Assembly (NCBI RefSeq): GCF_900110555.1
Contig: NZ_FOEE01000012.1
Location: 97,603-161,602 of the forward strand
From: Trujillonella endophytica
GTDB taxonomy: Bacteria; Actinomycetota; Actinomycetes; Mycobacteriales; Geodermatophilaceae
DNA length: 64,000 nt
Direction: 5' to 3'
In this document: positions 34,108-42,808 of the stretch, one piece after another
Numbering within the stretch: the stretch's first letter is position 1
How the letters are laid out: each line of letters starts with the position of its first letter
Position numbers and translations under genes: made by a program
Notes under the pieces: model-generated
What the model was told of the DNA's origin: nothing
Database searches by the model: none
What the model saw: only the letters and a program-made list of their open reading frames with translations

Positions 34108-34968
34108 ATGGCGGGCAGCCTGCAGGGCAAGGTCGCGTTCATCACGGGGGCGGCGCGGGGGCAGGGCCGCAGCCACGCGCTGCGGCTGGCGCGCGAGGGC
34201 GCCGACGTGATCGCCGTCGACATCTGCGCGCAGATCGGGTCCACCGACTACCCGATGGCCACCGAGGAGGACCTGGCCGAGACCGCGCGGCAGGTCGAGG
34301 CCCTCGACCGGCGGGTGGTCACCCGGATCGCCGACGTCCGGGACCGCGGCCGGATGATCGAGGCGGTCGACGCCGGGGTCGCCGAGCTCGGCCGGCTCGA
34401 CATCGTGGTCGCCAACGCGGGGATCAGCCCCCTGGGTGCCCAGCACGGTTCGCGCGCGTGGTTCGACGCCGTCTCGGTGGACCTGGTCGGGGTGATCAAC
34501 ACGGTGGAGGCGGCGTTCGGCCACCTCTCGGCCGGCGCCTCGATCATCTGCACCGGCTCGATGGCCGCGATGATGCCCGGGGGCGTGGGCGCCGGCGGGG
34601 GTGGCGGCGCGGGCTACTCGTTCGCCAAGCGCGAGGTCGCCCGGTTCGTCCACGACCTGGCCGGGGAACTCGCCGGCCAGTCGATCCGGGTGAACGCCGT
34701 CCACCCGGGCAACATCGACACCCCGATGCTGCAGAACGACATGATGTACCGGATGTTCCGGCCCGACCTGGAGAACCCCACGCGGGCCGACGCCGAGCCC
34801 GGGTTCGCGTCGATGCACCGCATGCCGGTGACCACGCTGGACGCGAACGACATCAGCGAGGCCGTGCTGTTCCTCGCCTCCGACGCCTCCCGCTACGTCA
34901 CCGGCCTGCAGCTCAAGGTCGAGGCCGGCGCGCTGCTGGGGATGTCGACGGCGGGCGCCCCCGGCTGA
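34108..34968 (+). CDS. Mycofactocin-type short-chain dehydrogenase
   Basis: A 286-residue SDR. The N-terminus KVAFITGAARGQGRSHALRL and the insertion after strand 2 (DICAQIGSTDYPMATEEDL) are hallmarks of the mycofactocin-coupled SDR family (carveol-dehydrogenase-like), which hold NAD tightly and regenerate it with mycofactocin. The active-site pair is Y170-x3-K174, in an unusually Gly-rich setting. ATG at 34108, with a GTG two codons earlier in frame. It diverges from the GMC/aldehyde dehydrogenase operon across 119 bases. The mycofactocin biosynthesis genes are not in this window. Confidence 0.85.
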   Translation: MAGSLQGKVAFITGAARGQGRSHALRLAREGADVIAVDICAQIGSTDYPMATEEDLAETARQVEALDRRVVTRIADVRDRGRMIEAVDAGVAELGRLDIVVANAGISPLGAQHGSRAWFDAVSVDLVGVINTVEAAFGHLSAGASIICTGSMAAMMPGGVGAGGGGGAGYSFAKREVARFVHDLAGELAGQSIRVNAVHPGNIDTPMLQNDMMYRMFRPDLENPTRADAEPGFASMHRMPVTTLDANDISEAVLFLASDASRYVTGLQLKVEAGALLGMSTAGAPG

Positions 34969-35937
34969 TCACCGCGTGCTCGCCGCCGCCGGCTCGGGGT
35001 CCAGCGACTCCCGGTCGGACTCCAGGACGTCGGCGGCGGCGACCACGATGGCCGGGTCCGGGCGGCCGACGACCTCGGGGTCCTTGTCGTCGTACTGCGA
35101 GCGGCACAGCAGGTACCGCATGGCCTCCAGCCGGGCCCGCTTCTTGTCGTTGCTCTTGATCACCGTCCACGGCGCCCACGGGGTGTCGGTGGCGGCGAAC
35201 ATGGCCTCCTTGGCGGCGGTGTAGTCGTCCCAGCGGTCCAGCGAGGCCAGGTCGGTGGGGGAGAGCTTCCACTGCCGCACCGGGTCCAGTTGCCGGACGA
35301 CGAAGCGGGTGCGCTGCTCGCGCCGGGAGACGGAGAACCAGAACTTCACCAGGGAGATGCCGCTGTCGACGAGCATCTTCTCGAAGTCCGGGGCCTGGCG
35401 CATGAACCGCTGGTACTGCTCCTCGGTGGCGTAGCCCATGACCCGCTCGACGCCGGCGCGGTTGTACCAGGACCGGTCGAACAGCACGATCTCGCCGGCG
35501 GCGGGCAGGTGCTGGACGTAGCGCTGGAAGTACCACTGCGTCTGCTCGCGCTCCGACGGCTTGTCCAGGGCCACCACCCGGGCGCCGCGGGGGTTGAGGT
35601 GCTCGGTGAAGCGCTTGATCGTGCCGCCCTTGCCCGCGGCGTCGCGGCCCTCGAAGACGACGACGACCTGCTGCCCGGTCTCCTTCACCCAGTTCTGGAA
35701 GCGCAGCAGCTGGATCTGCAGCCGGCGCTTCTGCTGCTCGTACGCCGGGCGCGGTAGCCGCTCGTCGTAGGGGTAGTTCTCCCGCCAGGTCTCCACCCGC
35801 CGCCCGTCGGGTCCGTAGAGCTCGCCGTCGTCGTCCCAGTCCTCGTCGGAGTCGACGTCGGGCAGGGCCTGCAGCCGGTACTGCGACAGGTCGATGGCGG
35901 AGCTGAGCGGCGGGACGGGGGCGAGGGCGTCGGTCAC
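34969..35937 (-). CDS. ppk2: Polyphosphate kinase 2
   Basis: A 322-residue PPK2-family kinase. The Walker A motif GRDAAGKGG is at 97-105, and the catalytic Walker B-like FDRSWYNRAGVERVMG segment follows. The lid module is represented by SRREQRTRF. The first 55 residues are acidic and probably disordered. PPK2 class I enzymes interconvert ADP or GDP and polyphosphate. GTG start. It is convergent and abutting with the mycofactocin-type SDR gene, and divergent from the sacsin-like ATPase gene. Confidence 0.94.
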   Translation of the reverse strand: MTDALAPVPPLSSAIDLSQYRLQALPDVDSDEDWDDDGELYGPDGRRVETWRENYPYDERLPRPAYEQQKRRLQIQLLRFQNWVKETGQQVVVVFEGRDAAGKGGTIKRFTEHLNPRGARVVALDKPSEREQTQWYFQRYVQHLPAAGEIVLFDRSWYNRAGVERVMGYATEEQYQRFMRQAPDFEKMLVDSGISLVKFWFSVSRREQRTRFVVRQLDPVRQWKLSPTDLASLDRWDDYTAAKEAMFAATDTPWAPWTVIKSNDKKRARLEAMRYLLCRSQYDDKDPEVVGRPDPAIVVAAADVLESDRESLDPEPAAASTR

Positions 35938-35967
35938 GGCGGCCCCGTACCCCGGTCCCGGCCCCGT

Positions 35968-36026
35968 CGATCATCGGCAGGTGGCTGCCGGACACGCCGG
36001 TCGGGGGCGCCGCTCGCCGATGATCG
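35968..36026. promoter_or_regulatory. Inverted repeat in the ppk2 / ATPase divergent promoter
   Basis: CGATCATCGGC (35968-35978) and its exact reverse complement GCCGATGATCG (36016-36026) flank a 37-base centre within the 118-base divergent region. The arrangement suits two half-sites for a regulator acting on both genes, or a DNA loop. Confidence 0.45.
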
Positions 36027-36055
36027 GCGGCGGGGCGCGCTGACATGCTGGCGCC

Positions 36056-39000
36056 GTGCCTGCCGTCGACGACCCCTTCGGCACGGCCGCGCTGCGGGCG
36101 CGGGTGCTCGCCGCCTGGACGGGTTCGCCGGCGCGGTTCCGCGAGGACGCCAACGCGGAGGAGGACCTGGTCCGCGGGGGCTACCGCGACCGGGTGCTGG
36201 TCGAGCTGGCGCAGAACGCCGCCGACGCCGCGCTCCGGGCCGGCGCCCCCGGCCGGCTGCGCCTCGAGCTGGCCGCCGGGGTCCTGCGCGCGGCCAACAC
36301 CGGACGGCCGCTGGACGCCGACGGGGTCGAGGGCCTGGCGACCCTCCGCGCCTCGGCCAAGCGCGACGAGCCGGGCGGGGTCGGCCGGTTCGGGGTCGGC
36401 TTCGCGGCGGTGCTCGCGGTGTCCGACGAGCCGGCCGTCGTCTCCACCTCCGGCGGGGTCCGGTTCGCCGCCGCCCGCACCCGCGCGGCGGTCGCCGCCG
36501 TCCCGGCGCTGGCCGGCGAGCTCGCCCGGCGCGACGGCGGGGTCCCGGTGCTGCGGCTGCCCGAACCCGCGACCGGGACGCCGCCGGAGGGCTACGCGAC
36601 GGAGGTGGTGCTGCCGCTGCGCTCCGGCGCCGAGCCGGGGGTGCGGGCCGCGCTGGGCGCGCTGACCGCGGACCTGCTGCTCGCGCTGCCCGGGCTCGCG
36701 GAGATCGAGGTGGTCGTCGACGGTGCGGCTCGCGTGCTGCGCGCCGTCCGCGAGGGGGAGACCGCCCGGCTCACCGACGGCGACCGGACGACGACCTGGC
36801 GACTGGCGCAGCGGTCGGGCGAGCTCCCCGAACACCTCGTGACCGACCGGCCGGTCGAGGAGCGGGCCCGTCGCGCCTACACGGTCACCTGGGCCGTTCC
36901 GCTGGACGACGACGGCGGCCGCCCCCTGCCGCTGCCCCTGCCGCAGGCGGTCCACGCGCCGACGCCGAGTGACGAGCCGCTGTCCCTGCCGGCCCGCCTG
37001 CTGGCGCCCTTCCCGCTCGGTCCCGACCGGCGGCACGTGCTCCCCGGCCCGGTCACCGACGCGCTCGTGGACGTCGCGGCCGTCGCGTACGCCGACCTGA
37101 TCGCCGACCTGGTGGCCGGGCCGGCCGACGACCCCGCCGTGCTCGCCCTCGTGCCCCGGGTCGGGGTCGCGGCCGCCGCGCTCGACGCCGCCCTGGGTAC
37201 CGCCGCGCTCGACCGCCTGCGCGCCACCGCATGGCTGCCGGTCGCCGGACGCCCCGGCACGCGGCAGTTCCCCGGCCGGGCCGCGGTCCTCGCCGAGCCG
37301 AGCCCGGAGCGGGTCGCCGCCCTGGTCGACGTCGTGCCCGGGCTGCTGCCCGACGACTGGTCCCGCCGGTCGCAGGCGCCGGCGCTGACCGCGCTCGGGG
37401 TCCGGCGGGTGGGCACGGCCGAGGTGGTCGAGGCGGTGACGGGGATCGACCGGCCGGGGTCCTGGTGGGCCGGGCTGTACGCGGCGCTGGAGGGCTCCCC
37501 GGCGGAGGAGCTCGGCGCCCTGCCCGTGCCGCTCGCCGGCGGCCGCACCGCGCCGGGGCCGGCCGGGGTGCTGCTGCCCGAGCCCGGGCTGCCCGTTGCC
37601 GATCTCGGCCCGCTGCGGTTGCGGCTGGCCGATCCCGACGTCACCGCCCCGCCCGCGGCGCGGCGGCTGCTCGAGCGGCTGGGTGCCCGGCCGGCCACCG
37701 CCGCCTCGGTGCTGGCCGACCCCGCCGTCCGTGCCGCGGTCGAGGCGTCGGTGGACGATCTCGAGGACGACCCCCGGATGGGCGGGGAGGTGGCGGCCCT
37801 GGCCCGTGCGGTGCTCGCGCTGGTCGCCGCCGCGGCGCCGGCGCCGGGGGACCTGCCGTGGCTGGCCGAGCTCGCGCTCCCCGACGCCGCGGGGGGCTGG
37901 GCCCCCGCCGGGGAGCTGCTGCTGCCGGGCTCGCCGCTGGCCGCGGTCGTCGCCGACGGCGCCCTCGGCGTGCTGGACCCCGCGACGGCGGCGGCGCACG
38001 ACCCCGCCGTCCTGCGCGCGGTCGGCGTGCTCGACACCTTCGCGGTCGTGACGGCCGAGGACCCCGACGACCTCGACGTCGACGGGGCGGACGCCTGGAC
38101 GGACGCCGTCCTGGACCGGCTGCCGCCGGGGGCGCCGCCGCCGGTGTGGCCGGCCGTGACCGCCGTCCGGGATCTCGAGCTGGTCACCGACTGGCCCCGC
38201 GCGCTGCCCCTGCTGGCCGCCCTGCCGGCGCGCGCCCGGGCGGACGTGCAGCTGGGGAGCGCCGCCGTCCCCGGGTACCTGCGCTGGTGGCTGCGCAGCC
38301 ATCCGGTGCTGGACGGCCGGCGCCCCGACGGCCTGCGCGCACCCGGCGGCCACGAGTTACAGGGACTGTACGAACCGGCGCAGGCGTCGCCCGAGGTGCT
38401 GGACCTCCTCGCCCTGCCGGCCACGGTCGCCGACGTGCTCGCCGACCCCGACGCCGCGATCGACCTGCTGGAACGCCTGGGGGACCCCGCCCGCAGCGCG
38501 CGGCCTGACGTCCTCCGCACCGTCTACGCCCGGCTGGCCGCGGCGCTGGACGGGGTCGACGTGCCGCCGCCGGCCCGGGTGCGCGTGGCGCCGGACCGCG
38601 TGGTCGACCCGGAGCGCGAGCGGGTCGTGGTGCTCGACCTGCCGTGGCTGTACCCCCTGGTCGACGGCCCCGTCGTGCCGGGCGGGGGCGCGCCCGGCGC
38701 GGTGGCGGAGCTGCTGGACGTGCCGCTGGCCGGTGAGGAGGTCGTCGCGACCGTCGACGGCCACCCGGACCGGGTCGTGCGCTGGGCCGACCTGCCCGGG
38801 GCGGCGCAGGCGGCGGCGCGGCTCGGCGCGCCGGAGCTGACCGGCGAGGTGGCGGTGCACGACCGGCTCACCGCCGGCGGCCGGGCGGTGGCGTGGTGGC
38901 CGGGGGAGCGCGACGCGGTCGACGGCAGCCCGCGCGCCCTCGGCCGGACCCTGGCCTGGCGCGCCGGCGCGTGGCCGCTGCGGCAGGCGCTCGCCGAGGC

Positions 39001-39121
39001 GTTCGCGCATCCCGACCGCGTCGACGAACTGGCCGCCGAGGACGGGGTCCGAGACCCGAGCGCCCCGCCGCCCCCCGGAGGGGGCGACGGGGCGACGGGC
39101 GGGTGGGGCAGGTCGGAGTAG
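36056..39121 (+). CDS. Sacsin/Hsp90-like GHKL ATPase protein, 1021 residues
   Basis: A large protein with a GHKL-type ATP-binding domain in its first ~200 residues. E50 and N54 sit in the N-box helix (LVELAQNAADAAL), spaced as the catalytic Glu and Mg-binding Asn of Hsp90. A G2-like motif GVGRFGVGFAAVLA occurs at 108-121. The remaining ~800 residues are Ala/Leu/Pro-rich, without recognised enzymatic motifs, like the sacsin N-terminal ATP-binding-domain proteins found in actinobacteria. The C-terminal 25 residues are Gly/Pro-rich. A chaperone-like or nucleic-acid-associated role is possible but unproven. GTG start. Confidence 0.8.
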   Translation: MPAVDDPFGTAALRARVLAAWTGSPARFREDANAEEDLVRGGYRDRVLVELAQNAADAALRAGAPGRLRLELAAGVLRAANTGRPLDADGVEGLATLRASAKRDEPGGVGRFGVGFAAVLAVSDEPAVVSTSGGVRFAAARTRAAVAAVPALAGELARRDGGVPVLRLPEPATGTPPEGYATEVVLPLRSGAEPGVRAALGALTADLLLALPGLAEIEVVVDGAARVLRAVREGETARLTDGDRTTTWRLAQRSGELPEHLVTDRPVEERARRAYTVTWAVPLDDDGGRPLPLPLPQAVHAPTPSDEPLSLPARLLAPFPLGPDRRHVLPGPVTDALVDVAAVAYADLIADLVAGPADDPAVLALVPRVGVAAAALDAALGTAALDRLRATAWLPVAGRPGTRQFPGRAAVLAEPSPERVAALVDVVPGLLPDDWSRRSQAPALTALGVRRVGTAEVVEAVTGIDRPGSWWAGLYAALEGSPAEELGALPVPLAGGRTAPGPAGVLLPEPGLPVADLGPLRLRLADPDVTAPPAARRLLERLGARPATAASVLADPAVRAAVEASVDDLEDDPRMGGEVAALARAVLALVAAAAPAPGDLPWLAELALPDAAGGWAPAGELLLPGSPLAAVVADGALGVLDPATAAAHDPAVLRAVGVLDTFAVVTAEDPDDLDVDGADAWTDAVLDRLPPGAPPPVWPAVTAVRDLELVTDWPRALPLLAALPARARADVQLGSAAVPGYLRWWLRSHPVLDGRRPDGLRAPGGHELQGLYEPAQASPEVLDLLALPATVADVLADPDAAIDLLERLGDPARSARPDVLRTVYARLAAALDGVDVPPPARVRVAPDRVVDPERERVVVLDLPWLYPLVDGPVVPGGGAPGAVAELLDVPLAGEEVVATVDGHPDRVVRWADLPGAAQAAARLGAPELTGEVAVHDRLTAGGRAVAWWPGERDAVDGSPRALGRTLAWRAGAWPLRQALAEAFAHPDRVDELAAEDGVRDPSAPPPPGGGDGATGGWGRSE

Positions 39122-39136
39122 CGGGTCTCGGGGCTG

Positions 39137-39502
39137 CTACTGCCAGCGGGGGATGGCCTGCGCGCCGGGCGCGTGCCCGTGCGTCGAGGGCCGGCCGCCG
39201 CCACGCGTGCTGCCGGGCCCGCCGGAGGGCACGCGCCCGGTGGCCTGCCAGCAGCGGAACAGCGACAGCCACTGCTCCGCGGCGAGCGCGCCGACGCGGG
39301 TGGTGGGGGACAGGCCGGCCGAGGCGAGCCAGCGGACGCCGGCGCCGCCGGGGAGCTGCGCGCGGAGCACCGGTCCCAGGGCGGACGACGGCGCCGACAG
39401 CACCGCGTGCGCGAGCCGGTCGAAGTCGGCGATCTCGGCGGCGGGGAGGGCGTCGCGGGCGGCGTCGGCCGCGGGGGTGCGGGGGTGGAGTGGGCGTGAC
39501 AA
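39137..39502 (-). CDS. Small hypothetical protein
   Basis: A 121-residue protein with a TTG start behind GGAGG. The middle (ADFDRLAHAVLSAPSSALGPVLRAQL and TTRVGALAAEQWLSLFRCW) looks like a compact helical domain; the last 35 residues are Gly/Ser/Arg-rich. No family is recognised. It is convergent with the sacsin-like ATPase gene, 15 bases away. Gene status is moderately supported by the ribosome-binding site and amino-acid composition. Confidence 0.5.
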   Translation of the reverse strand: MSRPLHPRTPAADAARDALPAAEIADFDRLAHAVLSAPSSALGPVLRAQLPGGAGVRWLASAGLSPTTRVGALAAEQWLSLFRCWQATGRVPSGGPGSTRGGGRPSTHGHAPGAQAIPRWQ

Positions 39503-39713
39503 GGAGGCCTCCGGGGAGGTGGGCCGGTGCGCCGGGCAGCCGGCAGCCGTACAGGGGGAGGGGGGAGACGCGCCGGGGCGCGACGGCGGGGAGCTCGGCT
39601 CGACCCGCGGGGCTCTGCTGGGGACGTCAGAGGCGCATGACGAGGACGGTAGGGATCCCGGCGCGACGTCGCCAGTGAATCACCGGGCCGGGCCCGCGGC
39701 CCTGCCCGGAGCC

Positions 39714-40022
39714 TCAGTCGCCGGCGCTGCCGGCGCTGCCGGCCTTCCGGGCCTGGCGCGCCTGGTGGGCCTCCCACTTGGCGCGGTCGCGGGCGCGCTC
39801 GTCGGCGCGGCCGGCCCACTTCTCCTTGCGGCGTTGCGCCCGCTGCATCTCCCGCTCCTCGTAGCTGGAGTGCGAGTCCCAGTCGGTGGCGGCGACGGCG
39901 AGGGCGACGAAGGCGGCCCCGAAGATCGCGACGGCGGCGCCGACGACCGGATCGAGGAGCAGGAACGCCGCCGCCGTGGCGACGGCCCACACCACGGCCC
40001 CGAGGGCCAGTCTCCTGCGCAC
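39714..40022 (-). CDS. Small membrane protein with charged tail
   Basis: A 102-residue protein starting at GTG 40022 (the frame extends to 40139 but the earlier part is very basic and resembles intergenic DNA). Two membrane helices ([19 protein letters not shown] and [20 protein letters not shown]) precede a charged Arg/Lys/Glu/Gln-rich tail likely to be helical. The family is not recognised. The 211 bases between it and the previous gene (39503-39713) show only GC-rich short inverted repeats. Confidence 0.6.
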   Translation of the reverse strand: MRRRLALGAVVWAVATAAAFLLLDPVVGAAVAIFGAAFVALAVAATDWDSHSSYEEREMQRAQRRKEKWAGRADERARDRAKWEAHQARQARKAGSAGSAGD

Positions 40023-40092
40023 GACGACCAGTATCCCTCGGCCCCGACGGCGAACGGAGGGGCGCCGTCGGGTGAACGACGGGGTGCGGCCC

Positions 40093-40121
40093 TTGTCAGC
40101 GCTTCCCGGGGTCCGTAGCGT
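40093..40121 (+). promoter_or_regulatory. Putative sigma-70-type promoter of the STAS gene
   Basis: TTGTCA (40093-40098) and TAGCGT (40116-40121) are separated by exactly 17 bases, matching the actinobacterial housekeeping consensus. This places transcription start about 100 bases before the GTG start of the STAS gene. Confidence 0.4.
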
Positions 40122-40225
40122 GCGACGCGCGCGGTTCAACAGTCAGCCGCTGTTCTTCCGCCGTGCTCCTCGCCGTGCTGCGCTCCCAGCGTCGCCCTCC
40201 GTACGGGCCCCCCGAGAGGCCTCTC

Positions 40226-40597
40226 GTGACAGCAACCTGGACGGGCCCGCCGCCCCCCGAACTCATCTTCGTGACCACCGAGCGCGCCGCCGCCGGGTGT
40301 CGGGTCTCCGTCGTCGGGGAGGTCGACTGCTCGACCGCTCCCCGGCTGACCGAGAGCATCGACGCCGTCCTCGCGACCGGTCCGGCCGAGCTGGTCGTCG
40401 ACCTCGCCGGGGTCTCCTTCCTCGACTCCGCGGGCCTGCACGCCCTCGTCACCGCGCACGGCCGGGCCGAGCAGCAGGGCATCCGGATGCGCGTGCTCGT
40501 GGGCACCCGCGCCGTGCTCCGCCCCATCCAGGTCACCGGCCTCGAGGCGGTCCTGGGCGTCGAGTACGTCGAGCCCGGCGCCGGCTCTCCCGCCTGA
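40226..40597 (+). CDS. STAS-domain anti-sigma factor antagonist
   Basis: A 123-residue STAS protein of the SpoIIAA/RsbV type. The phosphorylatable serine is S68 in [15 protein letters not shown] start follows GAGAGG. Such proteins release sigma factors by binding an anti-sigma kinase when dephosphorylated by a PP2C-type phosphatase. No anti-sigma or sigma gene is adjacent, but a SpoIIE/RsbP-type phosphatase is encoded 21 kb away at 61522 and could act on it. Confidence 0.9.
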   Translation: MTATWTGPPPPELIFVTTERAAAGCRVSVVGEVDCSTAPRLTESIDAVLATGPAELVVDLAGVSFLDSAGLHALVTAHGRAEQQGIRMRVLVGTRAVLRPIQVTGLEAVLGVEYVEPGAGSPA

Positions 40598-40722
40598 CCC
40601 CGGCCGGCGCCGCCCCTCCCCGCCACCCTTCCCCGCCGCCCCGCCTCGCCGCGCCGGAGGCGACCGGAGGACACTCGGCCCGTCCAGGCGACGGTCGCGT
40701 CGCCGCCGTCGAGGAGGTCCCC

Positions 40723-41934
40723 GTGCGTGAAGCCGTCATCTGTGAGCCCCTGCGGACCCCGGTCGGAGGGTTCGGCGGGTCCTTGCGCGACGTCGGTGTG
40801 GCCGACCTCGCCAGCACGGTGATCCGGGCCCTGATGGAGCGCACCGGCCTTCCGCCGGAGTCGGTGGACGACGTCCTGCTCGGCAACTGCTACCCGACGA
40901 TGGACACGCCCGCGGTCGGCCGGGTGGCGGCGCTGGACGCCGGCCTGCCGGTGACCGTCGGCGGCCTGCAGATCGACCGGCGCTGCGGCTCGGGCCTGCA
41001 GGCGGTGATCAACGCGGCGATGTCGGTGCAGACCGGCGCGGCGGACGTCGTCCTCGCCGGTGGCGTGGAGTCGATGAGCAACGCGGCTTTCTACTCCACC
41101 GCCATGCGCTGGGGCGTCAAGGCCGGCCCGGGCGTCGTGCTGCAGGACGCGCTCGCGCGCGGTCGGGTCACCGCGGGCGGCCACAACTTCCCCGTGCCCG
41201 GCGGGATGATCGAGACGGCGGAGAACCTCCGTGCCGAGTACAGGATCTCGCGCGAGGAGCAGGACGAGTTCGCCGTCCGCAGCCACCAGAAGGCCGCCGC
41301 CGCCGTCGAGGCCGGGATCTTCGCCGACGAGATCGTGCCGGTCACGGTGAAGGGCCGGAAGGGCGACACCGTCGTCGACCGCGACGAGCACATCCGGCCC
41401 GACGCCAGCGTCGAGACCCTGGCGAAGCTGCGCCCGATCCTGGGGAAGTCCGACGAGGACGCCACCGTCACCGCAGGCAACGCCAGCGGGCAGAACGACG
41501 GCGCCGCCGTCTGCATCGTGACCTCGCCGGAGAAGGCCGCCGAGCTGGGGCTGCGGCCGCTGGCCCGGCTGGTCTCCTGGGCCGTCGCCGGCGTGCCTCC
41601 CCGGACCATGGGCATCGGCCCGGTCCCGGCCACGGCGAAGGCGCTGGCCAAGGCCGACCTGAAGCTGGCAGACGTCGACCTGATCGAGCTCAACGAGGCG
41701 TTCGCCAGCCAGGTGCTGGCCTGCACCCGGGAGTGGGGCTTCACACCGAGCGACTTCGACCGGATGAACGTGCACGGCTCGGGCATCTCGCTGGGCCACC
41801 CGGTCGGCGCGACCGGCGGCCGGATCCTGGCCACGCTGACCCGGGAGATGGCCCGCCGCGAGGCCCGCTACGGCCTGGAGACCATGTGCATCGGCGGCGG
41901 CCAGGGCCTGGCCGCGCTGTTCGAGCGCGTCTGA
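40723..41934 (+). CDS. Acetyl-CoA acyltransferase (thiolase)
   Basis: A 403-residue thiolase with a GTG start behind GAGGAGG. The catalytic residues are visible as C88 ([10 protein letters not shown]), H359 ([10 protein letters not shown]) and C389 ([10 protein letters not shown]). The length and motifs fit degradative or biosynthetic thiolases, which exchange acyl groups between acetyl-CoA and acyl-CoA. It sits 115 bases upstream of a FabG-like reductase on the same strand; together they could act in fatty-acid or 3-hydroxyacyl-CoA metabolism. Confidence 0.94.
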   Translation: MREAVICEPLRTPVGGFGGSLRDVGVADLASTVIRALMERTGLPPESVDDVLLGNCYPTMDTPAVGRVAALDAGLPVTVGGLQIDRRCGSGLQAVINAAMSVQTGAADVVLAGGVESMSNAAFYSTAMRWGVKAGPGVVLQDALARGRVTAGGHNFPVPGGMIETAENLRAEYRISREEQDEFAVRSHQKAAAAVEAGIFADEIVPVTVKGRKGDTVVDRDEHIRPDASVETLAKLRPILGKSDEDATVTAGNASGQNDGAAVCIVTSPEKAAELGLRPLARLVSWAVAGVPPRTMGIGPVPATAKALAKADLKLADVDLIELNEAFASQVLACTREWGFTPSDFDRMNVHGSGISLGHPVGATGGRILATLTREMARREARYGLETMCIGGGQGLAALFERV

Positions 41935-41941
41935 CGCAGGG

Positions 41942-41992
41942 CCCCGCTGCCCCCCGCATCGGGCACGCTCGGGGCGGGCCCCGGCAGCGGGG
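41942..41992 (+). terminator. Hairpin between thiolase and FabG-like genes
   Basis: CCCCGCTGCC (41942-41951) pairs with GGCAGCGGGG (41983-41992), enclosing GC-rich inner inverted repeats. It starts 8 bases after the thiolase stop and suggests partial transcriptional separation of the two genes. Confidence 0.45.
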
Positions 41993-42049
41993 TCGACCCA
42001 CGGTCCCCACAATGTGAAACTGACGTCCATGTCAGAAGAAGGAGCACGC

Positions 42050-42808
42050 ATGAGCGAGTCCCCGCGCGTCGCCATCGTCACCGGCGCCGCCCGCGGCATC
42101 GGTGCCGCCACCGCCGTCCGCCTGGCCGCCGACGGGTTCGCCGTCGCGGTCGTCGACCTCGAGGAGGCGGCGGGCAAGAGCACCGTCGAGGCGATCGAGG
42201 CCGCCGGTGGCCGGGCGCTGGCCGTGGGCGCCGACGTGAGCGACGCCGACCAGGTGGCCGCCGCCGTCGACCGGATCGCCGCCGAGCTCGGCCCGCCGCT
42301 GGTGCTGGTCAACAACGCCGGTGTCACCCGCGACAACCTGCTGTTCAAGATGACCGAGTCCGACTGGGACGTCGTCATGGCGGTGCACCTGCGGGGGTCG
42401 TTCCTCATGACCCGGGCGGCGCAGAAGCACATGATCGACGCCAAGTGGGGCCGGATCGTGAACCTGTCGTCGACCTCGGCGCTGGGCAACCGCGGGCAGG
42501 CCAACTACGCGGCGGCCAAGGCCGGGCTGCAGGGCTTCACCAAGACCATCGCCATCGAGCTCGGCAAGTTCGGCGTCACCGCCAACTCGATCGCCCCGGG
42601 CCTCATCGAGACGGAGATGACGCGGGCGACCGCGGAGCGCCTCGGGCGCAGCTGGGACGACTACGCCGCCGAGCGGGCGACCCAGATCCCGGTCGCGCGG
42701 GTCGGGCGGGGCGAGGACATCGCCCACGCCGTCTCCTTCTTCGTGAGCGAGGGCGCGGGCTTCGTCTCCGGCCAGGTCCTCTACGTGGCCGGCGGCCCGA
42801 AGACCTAG
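42050..42808 (+). CDS. fabG: 3-oxoacyl-ACP reductase-like SDR (FabG-like)
   Basis: A 252-residue classical SDR. The cofactor motif TGAARGIG begins at residue 11, NNAG follows, and the active site has S-Y153-x3-K157 (NRGQANYAAAKAGLQG). The ATG at 42050 has AAGGAG ahead; in-frame ATGs at 42014 and 42029 lack one. A short inverted repeat CTGAC-N6-GTCAG (42020-42035) just upstream could be an operator. It likely reduces 3-ketoacyl thioesters, supplied by the thiolase, with NADPH. Its stop overlaps the stop of the convergent DUF1206 gene by 4 bases. Confidence 0.88.
   Translation: MSESPRVAIVTGAARGIGAATAVRLAADGFAVAVVDLEEAAGKSTVEAIEAAGGRALAVGADVSDADQVAAAVDRIAAELGPPLVLVNNAGVTRDNLLFKMTESDWDVVMAVHLRGSFLMTRAAQKHMIDAKWGRIVNLSSTSALGNRGQANYAAAKAGLQGFTKTIAIELGKFGVTANSIAPGLIETEMTRATAERLGRSWDDYAAERATQIPVARVGRGEDIAHAVSFFVSEGAGFVSGQVLYVAGGPKT

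Noticed and set aside
34913..38353. 1146-codon frame antisense to ppk2 and the sacsin-like ATPase
   Set aside because: Arg/Gly/Pro-rich composition without motifs, lying opposite genes with clear family motifs and ribosome-binding sites.
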